Assembly (NCBI GenBank): GCA_022510385.1
Contig: JAFLTQ010000023.1
Location: 1-41,783 of the forward strand
Length of the DNA stretch: 41,783 nucleotides
Direction of reading: 5' to 3'
Origin: Muribaculaceae bacterium
GTDB taxonomy: Bacteria; Bacteroidota; Bacteroidia; Bacteroidales; Muribaculaceae
Part shown: positions 6,414-14,885 of the stretch, piece after piece
Numbering within the stretch: the first letter of the stretch is position 1
How the letters are laid out: each line of letters starts with the position of its first letter
Translations under genes and position numbers: made by a program
The notes under the pieces: model-generated
Database searches by the model: none
What the model saw: only the letters and a program-made list of their open reading frames with translations
Told to the model about the DNA's origin: nothing

Positions 6414-8390
6414 TTAATTCTCCTGAGCATCCAAGAGCGCGATTTTCTCATTTATCTCGTCAGCCTCAGCTTTAAGTTTCTGGATTTTCTTCTCCATTTC
6501 TTTAATCATGCTGTTTCCGGCATTACTTTTGACTTTGAAGAATCCCAGGTTGTTTTCGATGGTTTTGGCTTCCGATAAACGGGCTTCAAGAGCTCTGACA
6601 AGCTTTTCACGCTCTCTGCTCATACGGCCCTCTTCACCGGCAAATTTCTTAATTTCATTTTCAAACCTTCTGACTCTTTGTCGAGTTTCTTTAATATCAA
6701 AAGCACTGAAAAGTCTGTCGAGTTCGGCCCGATATTGAGCAATGACATTATCTTTCTCTTTAAACGGGACATGACCGATGCTTTGCCATTCTTTTTGAAG
6801 ATCCTTGATTGTTTCAATCACATCGTCACGGTCTTCGTTTTCAGAAATCTCCTTTAATTTAGCAATTACTTGAAGCTTGGCTTCGAGATTTGCAGATTCT
6901 TCAGCTTTTTTCCCGCTAAACAGTTTTTTACGATTTCCATAAAACTCATCGAGTGCATTACAGAAACGTTTCCATACTTCGTCACCTTGTTTACGTCTGA
7001 CTACGCCGATGCCTCTCCATTCATTCTGGAGAGCCTGCATTTCATCCAATGCACCTTTGCGATCATAGTCGGCAGCGAGAGCTTCAGCTTTTTCACACAA
7101 GGCCTCTTTTTTGGCAAGATTGTCGCGGCTTTCTTCTTTCACTCTCTTAAAATAGTCGGCTTTTGCAGAGAAGAACTTGTCGCATGCAGAACGAAATCTC
7201 GCAAAGAGAGCATTGTTTACTTTCCTGGATGCAAAACCAAGTTCTTTCCATGCTGCCTGATATTCGAGAATCAACTTTGTGGCATTCTCCCAGTCGGCAT
7301 AACCTTTAAAGTTTTCGAAGTCAATAGCCTCAACTTTATCGCATAGTTCAGTCTTTGCAGTTTCGTTAGCTTGTTCGTTCTCCTTCTTATTTTGGAAGAA
7401 ATCCTGATGCCTTTTATTAATGACAGTGGAGGCCTCTTTGAATTTATTCCACATTTCTTCGCGCACATCTCTGGCAACGGGACCAATCTCTCTCCATTGT
7501 TCATGCAAGCTTTGAAGAGTTCGGAAAGCCTCCAAAACATCGGCCACATCAGCCAATCCCTCTGCTTTCTCTATAAGTTGGCTTTTTAATTCATAATTTT
7601 TCTTGAAATCAAGGTCTCTAAGCTCCTTATTAACTTTTAATCTGTCGTAGAATTGTTCCACTGCCAACTGATAGTTTTTCCATAGCTCAGTTTCAGAGCC
7701 TTGTGGCACTTCACCGGCAGCTTTGAACTCCTGTTGCAATTGTTGGAACTGTGGGAATTGCTGGTTGATGGTGTCGATATCTTCAGAAATATTCTTTATC
7801 TTTTCAATTACAGCATATTTATCGGCCAGATTTTTTTTGCGAATTTCTTCTCTTTCTTCTAAGAAGGCATTTCTTTTTTCCTTGAATTCAGCCAATAGAT
7901 TTTTTACTTCCTCTTCCGACTCATCAGGAGTGAATGAGAAATTTGCGACATCATTTCCTGCAGCCACAAACTCCTCCTGTTCTTTTTCCCTTGCTTTATT
8001 AATAATATTGTAGTAAGCTTGTTTAATGGCAGTTACTTCTTTATGTTTATCCCATTGGTTTGCCTCTATAATATTTTTTAGAGCAGCGATAAGCTCCTCC
8101 TTATCCATTTGATGAAATGACTTTTCGGCAGCATCTTCCTGAGAAGCCTCATTTTCTAAAGTCTTATCAGCGAAAGCTGAAAGATCCTCAGAAGGAGAAG
8201 AGTCGATTTCGCATGCCTGTTGGACATTATCATTTCCCTCATCGGTTTTATTTTTGTCCTCTTCCCCGCATGTGGGCTCATCTGTTTTTGTAATTACGTT
8301 ATCTTTGTTTTCAAGGATTGCTTCATTTGCAGAAGCATCCTCTTTCAGAGGTTCAACCGGAATTGCCGGTTGCTTTTCGTCATTCATCAT
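6414..8390 (-). CDS. DUF349 repeat protein
   Basis: This 658-residue, highly charged, mostly helical protein of unknown function belongs to the DUF349 family. The first roughly 95 residues are acidic and probably disordered. Five copies of a repeat of about 77 residues follow, each opening with a W/F..(I/L/A)G.V core: about 218-275, 295-352, 376-433, 453-510 and 531-565. Examples are EQWREIGPV near 297 and KEWQSIGHV near 533. The C-terminus (about 570-655) is a coiled coil. No signal peptide or membrane segment is seen, so it is cytoplasmic. It begins 45 bases after the cyclophilin stop and is probably cotranscribed with it. I can give no molecular function. Confidence 0.85.
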   Translation of the reverse strand: MMNDEKQPAIPVEPLKEDASANEAILENKDNVITKTDEPTCGEEDKNKTDEGNDNVQQACEIDSSPSEDLSAFADKTLENEASQEDAAEKSFHQMDKEELIAALKNIIEANQWDKHKEVTAIKQAYYNIINKAREKEQEEFVAAGNDVANFSFTPDESEEEVKNLLAEFKEKRNAFLEEREEIRKKNLADKYAVIEKIKNISEDIDTINQQFPQFQQLQQEFKAAGEVPQGSETELWKNYQLAVEQFYDRLKVNKELRDLDFKKNYELKSQLIEKAEGLADVADVLEAFRTLQSLHEQWREIGPVARDVREEMWNKFKEASTVINKRHQDFFQNKKENEQANETAKTELCDKVEAIDFENFKGYADWENATKLILEYQAAWKELGFASRKVNNALFARFRSACDKFFSAKADYFKRVKEESRDNLAKKEALCEKAEALAADYDRKGALDEMQALQNEWRGIGVVRRKQGDEVWKRFCNALDEFYGNRKKLFSGKKAEESANLEAKLQVIAKLKEISENEDRDDVIETIKDLQKEWQSIGHVPFKEKDNVIAQYRAELDRLFSAFDIKETRQRVRRFENEIKKFAGEEGRMSREREKLVRALEARLSEAKTIENNLGFFKVKSNAGNSMIKEMEKKIQKLKAEADEINEKIALLDAQEN

Positions 8391-8435
8391 GTTATTGGAG
8401 TGTTTGAGTTAGAGAATCAGATCTATGTGAGAAAA

Positions 8436-9281
8436 TTATAAAATTTTTGCAGAAATAATTTTTACGTCTTGAATTGGACGGTCGTTGGAGTTGGTTTCAA
8501 CTTTTTGAATTTTTTCAACCACATCCATACCTTCCACAACCTCGCCAAAGACAGTGTAGGCTCCGTCAAGATGAGGGGCACCTCCCTTAGTCGTATAGTC
8601 TTGTTTTATATTTTCCGGAAGAGGTTGCATATCGACATTTTCTTCAGTTTCCTTAATTAATTTCTGCCTTAGCTCTTCGAGTTTGGCAGTGTCGCCGGAT
8701 TGTTGTAAGGATTTTATAGTGTCGACATTTTGATTCACAAGCTTTCTGAAATATGCCTGCAATTCCTCCTGATGTTTATTCATCAGCATTTTATCAAACT
8801 GTTGTTCGGAGATAGTTCTTCCCGTCACGATATAAAATTGAGAGCCGGAGCTTCTTCTTTCAGGATTAACCTGGTCGCCGGTTCGGGCAGCAGCGAGCGC
8901 CCCGTATTTATTGTAATGTCGGGGATAATCTATTTCCGCTTCAATAGTATAACCGGGACCTCCGCTACCAAGCATTTTCTCCGGTTCGGCATTTCTTGAT
9001 TCAGGATCGCCGGTCTGAATCATAAAGCTATCTATAACCCTATGGAAGAGCAGACCGTCATAATATCCATCTTTCACCAATTTAAGAAAGTTATCTCGGT
9101 GAAGAGGGGTGTCATTATATAGCTTGACAATAATATCACCCATAGTGGTTTTTAGCTCCACGAGCACACCATCAGTATTCTCTTTTTTCATTTTTTTCAA
9201 ATCTAATTCTTGAGAATTGACAAAGTTAACAAAAAAAGCGAATAATGTTAAAAAAATCAATTTTTTATTTATATATTTCAT
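8436..9281 (-). CDS. secreted cyclophilin-type peptidyl-prolyl isomerase with an insertion
   Basis: This catalyses cis-trans isomerisation of Xaa-Pro bonds, probably in the periplasm. A signal peptide covers about residues 1-23 (hydrophobic run then VNSQ); no lipobox is present. The cyclophilin domain has FHR at 79-81 with catalytic Arg81, Gln89 in MIQTGDP, GSGGPGY at 105-111, SGSQFYI at 145-151 and HLDG at 237-240. Between SGSQFYI and HLDG lies an insert of about 75 residues (156-232), helical and charged, where ordinary cyclophilins have a short loop. It has its own consensus promoter and is followed by the DUF349 gene. Confidence 0.92.
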   Translation of the reverse strand: MKYINKKLIFLTLFAFFVNFVNSQELDLKKMKKENTDGVLVELKTTMGDIIVKLYNDTPLHRDNFLKLVKDGYYDGLLFHRVIDSFMIQTGDPESRNAEPEKMLGSGGPGYTIEAEIDYPRHYNKYGALAAARTGDQVNPERRSSGSQFYIVTGRTISEQQFDKMLMNKHQEELQAYFRKLVNQNVDTIKSLQQSGDTAKLEELRQKLIKETEENVDMQPLPENIKQDYTTKGGAPHLDGAYTVFGEVVEGMDVVEKIQKVETNSNDRPIQDVKIISAKIL

Positions 9282-9357
9282 CTCTTAAAGAAATTAAAAG
9301 TCAATTGCAAGAATGACAAAATATTGTTTTGATATAAATTATCACTCTTTTAAAGTG

Positions 9358-9389
9358 CAAACATACTAACTAATTGCAAAATCTGCAAA
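9358..9389 (-). promoter_or_regulatory. promoter of the cyclophilin/DUF349 unit
   Basis: On the minus strand TTTG (forward CAAA at 9386-9389) is followed after 20 bases by TATGTTTG (forward CAAACATA at 9358-9365). This fully matches the Bacteroidetes pattern. The predicted start near 9351 leaves a 5' untranslated region of about 70 bases. Confidence 0.75.
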
Positions 9390-9424
9390 TTCTAATTTAG
9401 TTCCCAAGCTCATTTGTGTCAGCA

Positions 9425-9844
9425 TTAAGTCCCTTTAATATGTAAGATTTGGTTATGATGCTTTATATCAGGTAAAAAAATATGTATCCATTTAAGATTA
9501 TGTTCATCGATTGCTTGTCCCACCGTGATTTCTTCTGTAAGAATCATTGAACAAATGAGATCCCATAAAACTTTGTTATTACTACAAACAATATCAGCGG
9601 CTTCTCCTTTTAAATGTTGAGAATATGCCGATCCTCTGACAGCTTTATTAAGAGAAGGGTTCCTGAAACCACTTGTCACCTTGATTGGCAGACCCAATTT
9701 ATCTCTAAGAGGTTGCAAGATGCTTTCACACAATTTTTTTAGACGGCTAATCTGAAGATCATTGGGGATGTTAGATATCTTACGGATTTTAGCCGTGGCA
9801 GACGCAGTCAGTTCTTCAAGATTGAAATTTTTTGTCAATTGCAT
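9425..9844 (-). CDS. M15 family D-Ala-D-Ala carboxypeptidase/endolysin-like peptidase
   Basis: This 139-residue single-domain metallopeptidase of the M15A type cuts peptidoglycan peptides in characterised relatives. The zinc site is visible: His77 in SQHLKGEAADI, Asp84, and His121 in KWIHI, with Glu114 (IDEHN) as the probable general base. SGFRNPSLN at 58-66 is another family signature. There is no signal peptide, lipobox or membrane segment. Phage endolysins share this trait, so it either needs help to reach the wall or acts on lysis. It stands alone with its own -7 element and has no phage neighbours. Chromosomal solitary copies are common in Bacteroidales; a domesticated endolysin is the likely origin. 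Confidence 0.85.
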   Translation of the reverse strand: MQLTKNFNLEELTASATAKIRKISNIPNDLQISRLKKLCESILQPLRDKLGLPIKVTSGFRNPSLNKAVRGSAYSQHLKGEAADIVCSNNKVLWDLICSMILTEEITVGQAIDEHNLKWIHIFLPDIKHHNQILHIKGT

Positions 9845-9866
9845 AAGTCATAAATATTTATTTTGG

Positions 9867-9874
9867 CAAAACTA
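9867..9874 (-). promoter_or_regulatory. -7 element of the M15 peptidase gene
   Basis: TAGTTTTG on the minus strand (forward CAAAACTA) fits TAnnTTTG and lies 22 bases before the start codon. No TTTG is seen at the -33 spacing, so this is a partial match. Confidence 0.45.
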
Positions 9875-9908
9875 AACTCCGGAATCATGGAAGACGTGTT
9901 ATTTTATC

Positions 9909-9939
9909 TTTGAAAAAATATCCGTTTTAGGTAATTTTG
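9909..9939 (+). promoter_or_regulatory. promoter of the hydrolase/Mur ligase/TonB unit
   Basis: TTTG (9909-9912) and TAATTTTG (9932-9939) are separated by 19 bases, a full Bacteroidetes promoter match. The predicted start near 9946 leaves almost no leader before the ATG at 9950. Confidence 0.75.
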
Positions 9940-9949
9940 CAGATATATT

Positions 9950-10765
9950 ATGGAAAAGAGTATAGATATAGACGGACTGCTGATTAATTATGCTGATGAG
10001 GGGAATTCAGAGGGTTATCCTGTGATATTACTTCATGGATGGGGATGCGACCATACAACTGTCAGAAGCATATGCGCCGACCTTTCAGATGGGATGCGGA
10101 TAATAAGTCCGGATCTCCCCGGACACGGGAAATCCGATGAGCCTAAAGAGGTGTGGGGCACACAAGATTTCTCTGCATTTATAGAGAAATTTATTAATAA
10201 GCTTGAATTAAAATCGCCTCACCTTATGGGACACTCTTTTGGAGGTAGGATATCTATTAACTATGCTTCTCAACATCCGGAAATCCAAAAGATAGTTTTG
10301 ATTGATTCGGCCGGCATTACTCCTCGAAGAAGTTTGAAGTATTATTATAAAGTTTATAGTTATAAAGCCATAAAGAGACTATCCTTGGCTCTATTTGGAG
10401 AAAAAAAAGGGGAAAAAATAATCGAGAAATCACTAAAGAAGCGGGGCTCGGCAGATTATCAGGCAGCTTCCCCCCGGATGAGGGCAATCATGAGTAAATG
10501 TGTCAATGAAGATTTAAGAAAGAAGATGCCCGATATAAAAGCCTCATCTCTATTGGTATGGGGAGAGAATGACACTGCCACACCTCTATCGGATGCGAAA
10601 ATTATGGAAAAAAATATTTCGGATTCAGGGCTTGTGGTTTTCCAAAATGCCGGACATTACAGCTTTCTTGATAATCCGTCACGTTTTAAAGCAGTGGTCC
10701 GTTCATTTTTTAAGGATGAATTGGAGCAAAGTCTCAAATTAAAAAATATAGAACAGAATTCATAA
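9950..10765 (+). CDS. alpha/beta-fold hydrolase
   Basis: This 271-residue serine hydrolase of the alpha/beta fold has its nucleophile in GHSFGG (Ser96). Asp208 (GENDTATPL) and His236 (NAGHYSF) complete the triad, and the oxyanion-hole HGWG motif is at 29-32. There is no signal peptide, so it is cytoplasmic. The substrate is unknown; esterase or thioesterase activities are typical of the family. It is the first gene of a plus-strand unit, 15 bases ahead of a membrane-anchored Mur ligase paralogue. A linked role in making or trimming an envelope precursor is possible but only an inference from position. Confidence 0.88.
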   Translation: MEKSIDIDGLLINYADEGNSEGYPVILLHGWGCDHTTVRSICADLSDGMRIISPDLPGHGKSDEPKEVWGTQDFSAFIEKFINKLELKSPHLMGHSFGGRISINYASQHPEIQKIVLIDSAGITPRRSLKYYYKVYSYKAIKRLSLALFGEKKGEKIIEKSLKKRGSADYQAASPRMRAIMSKCVNEDLRKKMPDIKASSLLVWGENDTATPLSDAKIMEKNISDSGLVVFQNAGHYSFLDNPSRFKAVVRSFFKDELEQSLKLKNIEQNS

Positions 10766-10780
10766 ATAAAATAACGATAA

Positions 10781-12385
10781 ATGACTGCATATCTAATAGT
10801 GATATATAGTATTTGCGGCATATACATGTTGCTCAATTTCAAGCACGACATTCATATGTTGCAACAGAATAGTTATCGGCTTCCACGTTATTGGAGATAT
10901 TTAAAAAACGGAGACATATCAAGTAGCCAACGTTTGGTTGATTTAGCAATGATATTTATCGTTATGTCCCGTTTGCTGCCATTCCGGTTGTCAATATTCC
11001 TTGTAGCTTTGCTCTCAGTCTATAAGATAGCCTCCATATTAAGAAAGAAGTTCAAGAAACCATTGGTTTTTACAAAGAGGGTTTGGCGTATTTATTGCGT
11101 GACAGGTGGAATAGGTGCAGGACTCTTTTTATGGGCTGTCTTTATTTTAGGATTTAGGGGAGAGGCATGGAGCTACTATCAAGGACCGACACTTACTGTA
11201 AGTATCCTTTTGTTAATAACTATTTTCTCTTGGGTGGTTGTTATGATCGGTGTTGTCCTCCTGATACCTGTTGAGAAAACAATCAATGGTAAATACCGGA
11301 AGGAGGCAAAAAAGATATTAGAAGGGATGCCGAATCTTAAAGTAATCGGCATAACCGGTTCCTACGGTAAAACGAGCACAAAACATTATCTTGAAAGGAT
11401 TTTATCAGAGAGATTTGATGTCCTGATAACACCGGGTTCCTATAATACGACAATGGGCGTGATCCGCACAGTCAGGGAATTGATGAAGCCATATAATAAT
11501 ATCTTTATCTGTGAAATGGGAGCCAAGCAGAAAGGTGATATCAAGGATATTTGCGATCTTGTAAAACCTCAAATAGGAATTGTAACAGCGGTTGGCCCGA
11601 TGCATCTGGAAACCTTCAAGTCTATAGAGAACGTACAATCCACAAAATTTGAGCTGATTGATTCGTTACCCTCAGATGGATTGGGAGTAGTGAATGATGA
11701 TTTTGAGTTGTGTAGAGAAAGGAAAGTTACTAATGTTAGATGTGAACATTATTCCACCAATCCTGAATTGAACGGGAAGACCGACTATTGGGCGAAAGAT
11801 ATAAAGTATTCATCAGCCGGCACTACATTCATAGCTGAATCTAAAAATGGATGGTCGCTCGAACTGACTACAAGATTATTGGGTGATTGCAACGTGTCAA
11901 ATATTTTGGCATCAGTAATGGTTGCTAAAGAATTGGGAATAAGTGATGAAGAAATAAAACGTGGAGTGGCATCGATAGAACAGGTTGAACATCGGTTAAG
12001 TATGAAACATACTCCGGGGGGAGTCACAATTCTTGATGATGCATTCAACTCTAATCCCGACGGATCGAGAATGGCCCTTGAAGTTTTGAAGTCTTTCAGT
12101 AACGGGAAACGAATCGTAGTCACCCCTGGAATGGTGGAACTTGGGTCTCGTCAACATGAGCTTAATGAGAAATTTGGGGAACACATGGCAAGTTGTTGCG
12201 ACATAGCAATAGTGGTGGGTCATTACAATCGTCAGGCTATAACAAGAGGTCTCGAAAAGGGAGAATTCAAAGGGAAACTTTATGAAACAGACACTTTTGA
12301 AGAAGCCCAGAAATTGGTAAATCCAATGTTGAATTCCGGAGATACAATCCTCTATGAAAATGATTTGCCTGATTCTTTCAGGTAA
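10781..12385 (+). CDS. membrane-anchored Mur ligase family protein (MurF-like)
   Basis: This 534-residue protein couples a polytopic N-terminus to a Mur ligase core. Hydrophobic segments are at about 3-19, 52-66, 70-86, 104-124 and 138-163. The ATP-binding P-loop GITGSYGKTST (190-200), the MurF-type EMGAKQKGDI (245-254) and DDAFNSNPDGSR near the C-terminus follow. Mur ligases join an amino acid or dipeptide to a carboxylate on a UDP-muramoyl precursor using ATP. Standard MurF is soluble with an N-terminal substrate domain; here membrane segments take that position, so the substrate may be lipid-linked. Whether it is the cell's MurF or a paralogue cannot be decided from this window. It ends 16 bases before the TonB receptor. 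Confidence 0.85.
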   Translation: MTAYLIVIYSICGIYMLLNFKHDIHMLQQNSYRLPRYWRYLKNGDISSSQRLVDLAMIFIVMSRLLPFRLSIFLVALLSVYKIASILRKKFKKPLVFTKRVWRIYCVTGGIGAGLFLWAVFILGFRGEAWSYYQGPTLTVSILLLITIFSWVVVMIGVVLLIPVEKTINGKYRKEAKKILEGMPNLKVIGITGSYGKTSTKHYLERILSERFDVLITPGSYNTTMGVIRTVRELMKPYNNIFICEMGAKQKGDIKDICDLVKPQIGIVTAVGPMHLETFKSIENVQSTKFELIDSLPSDGLGVVNDDFELCRERKVTNVRCEHYSTNPELNGKTDYWAKDIKYSSAGTTFIAESKNGWSLELTTRLLGDCNVSNILASVMVAKELGISDEEIKRGVASIEQVEHRLSMKHTPGGVTILDDAFNSNPDGSRMALEVLKSFSNGKRIVVTPGMVELGSRQHELNEKFGEHMASCCDIAIVVGHYNRQAITRGLEKGEFKGKLYETDTFEEAQKLVNPMLNSGDTILYENDLPDSFR

Positions 12386-12401
12386 ACTATGGATTTTTTT
12401 A

Positions 12402-14414
12402 ATGAGATTAAAACTCAAATATATATCTTTCATAATATTTCTCTTGGTTGGGATTAATAAAGTTAATTCTCAACAAGTCACGGATAGTATCGACTGGACG
12501 GAACTGGATGATTTTGAATTGATAAAGAAACGTTCCGGCACATCAACTTTAGGTGGCCCGGAAATAGGATTTAAGGTGAATCAAACAGAACTTTTCAGGG
12601 CAGCTTGCTGCAATCTTGGCGAAAGCTTTACCACCAATCCTTCAGTTGACGTTAGTTACACAGATGCAGCCACAGGTTCAAAACAGATCAAATTATTGGG
12701 GTTGTCAGGTAATTATGTGCAGTTACTCGCTGAGAATTTACCGAATTTCAGAGGGGCTGCCCGTCCATATGCATTAAGATATGTGCCGGGACCATGGCTC
12801 AAGAGTATCAGCGTTTCAAAGGGTAGCAGCAACGTAAAAACGGGATTTGAGGCGATGTCCGGGCAAATTGATGTTGAATATTTAAAGCCACAGGATCCTG
12901 AGGGAGTTGTATTGAATGCATATTTTGATTCTCAGTTGAAGTTAGAGTTAAATGCTGATGCCAATTTTCATATTTCGCCAACTCTCAATACAGAAATATT
13001 AGGCCATTTTGAAGATCGCTTTATGAGCCATGATTCCAATCATGATGGATTTACCGATATGCCGGATATCCGGCAATTCAATTTTCAAAACAGATGGAAT
13101 ATGTTTCTCCCTTCTTACATTATGCATGCCGGAATCGGTGTCTTGAATGAGAAGAGTCTTGCCGGTCAATTGACTCATCATTCGGGAAGTCATGATGATA
13201 ACCTTTATAAAATTGATATGAAGACTCAGAGGTATGAGGCTTATATGAAACATGCCTTTATACTTGATAAGTCGCATAACAGCAATATAGCCTGGATGAG
13301 TAATGCATCTTTTCATAAACTTGATGCACTCTATGGTATTAAAGGATTTGATGTTGACGAATGGAATGTATTCTCTCAATTGATGTTTGAATCAGATTTT
13401 AATGAAAGGAATAATTTTTCGGGAGGCATTTCATATAATTATGATTATTTGGATCAGAATCTTCTAATGACTCCAACTACACCGCAAAAGATAAAGGAAA
13501 AGGAGACTACAATGGGAGGATATGTACAATACACTTGGAAACCATCCGAAAAGTTTACTCTCATGGGAGGAATAAGAGGGGATTGGAGTTCCCTGTATAA
13601 ATGGTTTTTCACGCCTCGTTTTAATTTAAGATATTCTCCGATTGAAAGCCTGACCTTCAAAGTCTCAGCCGGTAAAGGTTACCGGAGCGTCTTTGCATGG
13701 GCAGAATATAATTATCTTTTGGCCTCATCGAGAGCCTTAGTGATCGAAAATCTCAACCAGGAATCTTCCTGGAATTATGGATTCAATATAGAATATCGTT
13801 TACCCATCAATGCAGAAACCCTTCGCTTTAGCACAGAATATTACTATACTCATTTTAATCGTCAGGTTATTGTGGATTATGAATCTCCGCATGTTTTGAC
13901 TATTGGGAATTTAGATGGAAAATCTTTTTCCCATACATTCCAGATAGAAGCATCTTATGAATCGTCATTTGGATTATCAGCAACTGCGGCATGGCGACTA
14001 AATGATGTGAAAACCACTTATAACGGAGTTTTATTAGAAAAACCCTTAAACTCGCTTTACAAGGGACTATTGACAGTTTCTTACTCTACACCTATGGATA
14101 TATGGCAATTTGACGTAACTTTGCAGGTGAATGGAGGAGGAAGAATGCCGGCTCCGTATAAATTAAATGATGCCGAATGGTCGTGGTCTGAAAGATTTCC
14201 GACATATCCGATGTTAAATTTTCAGGCCACACGATGGTTCAGACATTTCTCAATTTATGCCGGAGCAGAGAATATAACCAATTACAGGCAAAAGAATCCT
14301 ATTATTGGTTCATCAGACCCTTGGGGCCCTGATTTTGACTCAACTCTTGTATGGGGACCCATAGATGGTATAATGTTTTATGCCGGTATACGTTTTAACT
14401 TTGGAAAGCTTTAA
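12402..14414 (+). CDS. TonB-dependent receptor, probably metal-related
   Basis: This outer-membrane TonB-dependent receptor has about 670 residues. I start it at ATG 12402, giving a clean signal peptide (MRLKLKYISF... to about residue 23). An upstream ATG at 12354 would overlap the Mur ligase gene and add 16 residues with no purpose. The plug domain (about 60-165) contains AACCNLGESF, with a Cys pair at 69-70, and TGSKQIKLLGLSG; the rest is beta-barrel with alternating aromatic residues, ending in FNFGKL. There is no N-terminal carboxypeptidase-like repeat domain and no SusD partner, so this is not a glycan-type SusC. An HMA metal-binding gene 25 bases downstream suggests copper or another soft metal as cargo. 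The substrate is inferred. Confidence 0.85.
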   Translation: MRLKLKYISFIIFLLVGINKVNSQQVTDSIDWTELDDFELIKKRSGTSTLGGPEIGFKVNQTELFRAACCNLGESFTTNPSVDVSYTDAATGSKQIKLLGLSGNYVQLLAENLPNFRGAARPYALRYVPGPWLKSISVSKGSSNVKTGFEAMSGQIDVEYLKPQDPEGVVLNAYFDSQLKLELNADANFHISPTLNTEILGHFEDRFMSHDSNHDGFTDMPDIRQFNFQNRWNMFLPSYIMHAGIGVLNEKSLAGQLTHHSGSHDDNLYKIDMKTQRYEAYMKHAFILDKSHNSNIAWMSNASFHKLDALYGIKGFDVDEWNVFSQLMFESDFNERNNFSGGISYNYDYLDQNLLMTPTTPQKIKEKETTMGGYVQYTWKPSEKFTLMGGIRGDWSSLYKWFFTPRFNLRYSPIESLTFKVSAGKGYRSVFAWAEYNYLLASSRALVIENLNQESSWNYGFNIEYRLPINAETLRFSTEYYYTHFNRQVIVDYESPHVLTIGNLDGKSFSHTFQIEASYESSFGLSATAAWRLNDVKTTYNGVLLEKPLNSLYKGLLTVSYSTPMDIWQFDVTLQVNGGGRMPAPYKLNDAEWSWSERFPTYPMLNFQATRWFRHFSIYAGAENITNYRQKNPIIGSSDPWGPDFDSTLVWGPIDGIMFYAGIRFNFGKL

Positions 14415-14439
14415 TTGTCTATAACTAAAAATAAAGGAT

Positions 14440-14805
14440 ATGAAAAAATTTATGACCATCATGATGGCGATGATGTTCGCCTTCTCAATCTACGCAAAGG
14501 ATATTCAGGAGCTTGTGGTTACCACAAATCCTCCGATGTCATGTCAGAATTGTGAAAATAAAATTAAGGGAAACCTCAGATTTGAAAAGGGTGTAAAGAA
14601 AATAGAGACTAACTTGAAGGATCAGAGAGTCACTATAGAATATGATGCAGAAAAGACAACACCTCAACAGATAGAAAATGCATTTCAGAAAATAGGGTAT
14701 AAAGTAGAAGTTATTGATGAAAATACAAATTCACCTGCCTCTTCTGAAACTGCAGTAAAAACTTGTTGCGGAGGTTGCTGTAAAGGGAAAGCAGCTGATA
14801 AATAA
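14440..14805 (+). CDS. secreted heavy-metal-associated (HMA) domain protein with Cys-rich tail
   Basis: This 121-residue protein has a signal peptide at about 1-19 (Met-rich, ending IYAK) and one HMA/copper-chaperone fold. The metal-binding MSCQNC motif (Cys35, Cys38) sits at the usual loop, and the sequence continues through the beta-alpha-beta-beta-alpha-beta pattern to about residue 92. A linker leads to a C-terminal cluster TCCGGCCKG (Cys109, 110, 113, 114), a probable second soft-metal site absent from simple CopZ/Atx1 proteins. It lies 25 bases after the TonB receptor and a hairpin terminator follows. A periplasmic carrier for metal brought in or sensed by the receptor is the natural reading, not proven. 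Confidence 0.87.
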   Translation: MKKFMTIMMAMMFAFSIYAKDIQELVVTTNPPMSCQNCENKIKGNLRFEKGVKKIETNLKDQRVTIEYDAEKTTPQQIENAFQKIGYKVEVIDENTNSPASSETAVKTCCGGCCKGKAADK

Positions 14806-14850
14806 AACTTTAATTCATTATTGAATCGGATTAATTTTTGTTTTTCAACT

Positions 14851-14878
14851 GTCGATATTAAAATCGACTTATTTTTCC
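14851..14878 (+). terminator. intrinsic terminator after the HMA gene
   Basis: GTCGAT (14851-14856) and ATCGAC (14863-14868) form a 6-bp stem with a 6-base loop, followed by TTATTTTT. It separates the hydrolase-to-HMA unit from the porin gene and lies only 7 bases before the porin's TTG start. Confidence 0.6.
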
Positions 14879-14885
14879 TCTGTTA

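Noticed and set aside
6870..7346. 158-codon open frame on the plus strand inside the DUF349 gene
   Set aside because: Phe-rich translation caused by the Glu/Lys-rich codons of the real gene on the other strand.
12354..12401. Upstream ATG extending the TonB receptor into the Mur ligase gene
   Set aside because: It would place a second, poorer hydrophobic stretch before a clean signal peptide that begins at 12402.
11996..12433. 145-codon minus-strand frame across the Mur ligase/TonB junction
   Set aside because: Antisense to two supported genes, no recognisable domain.
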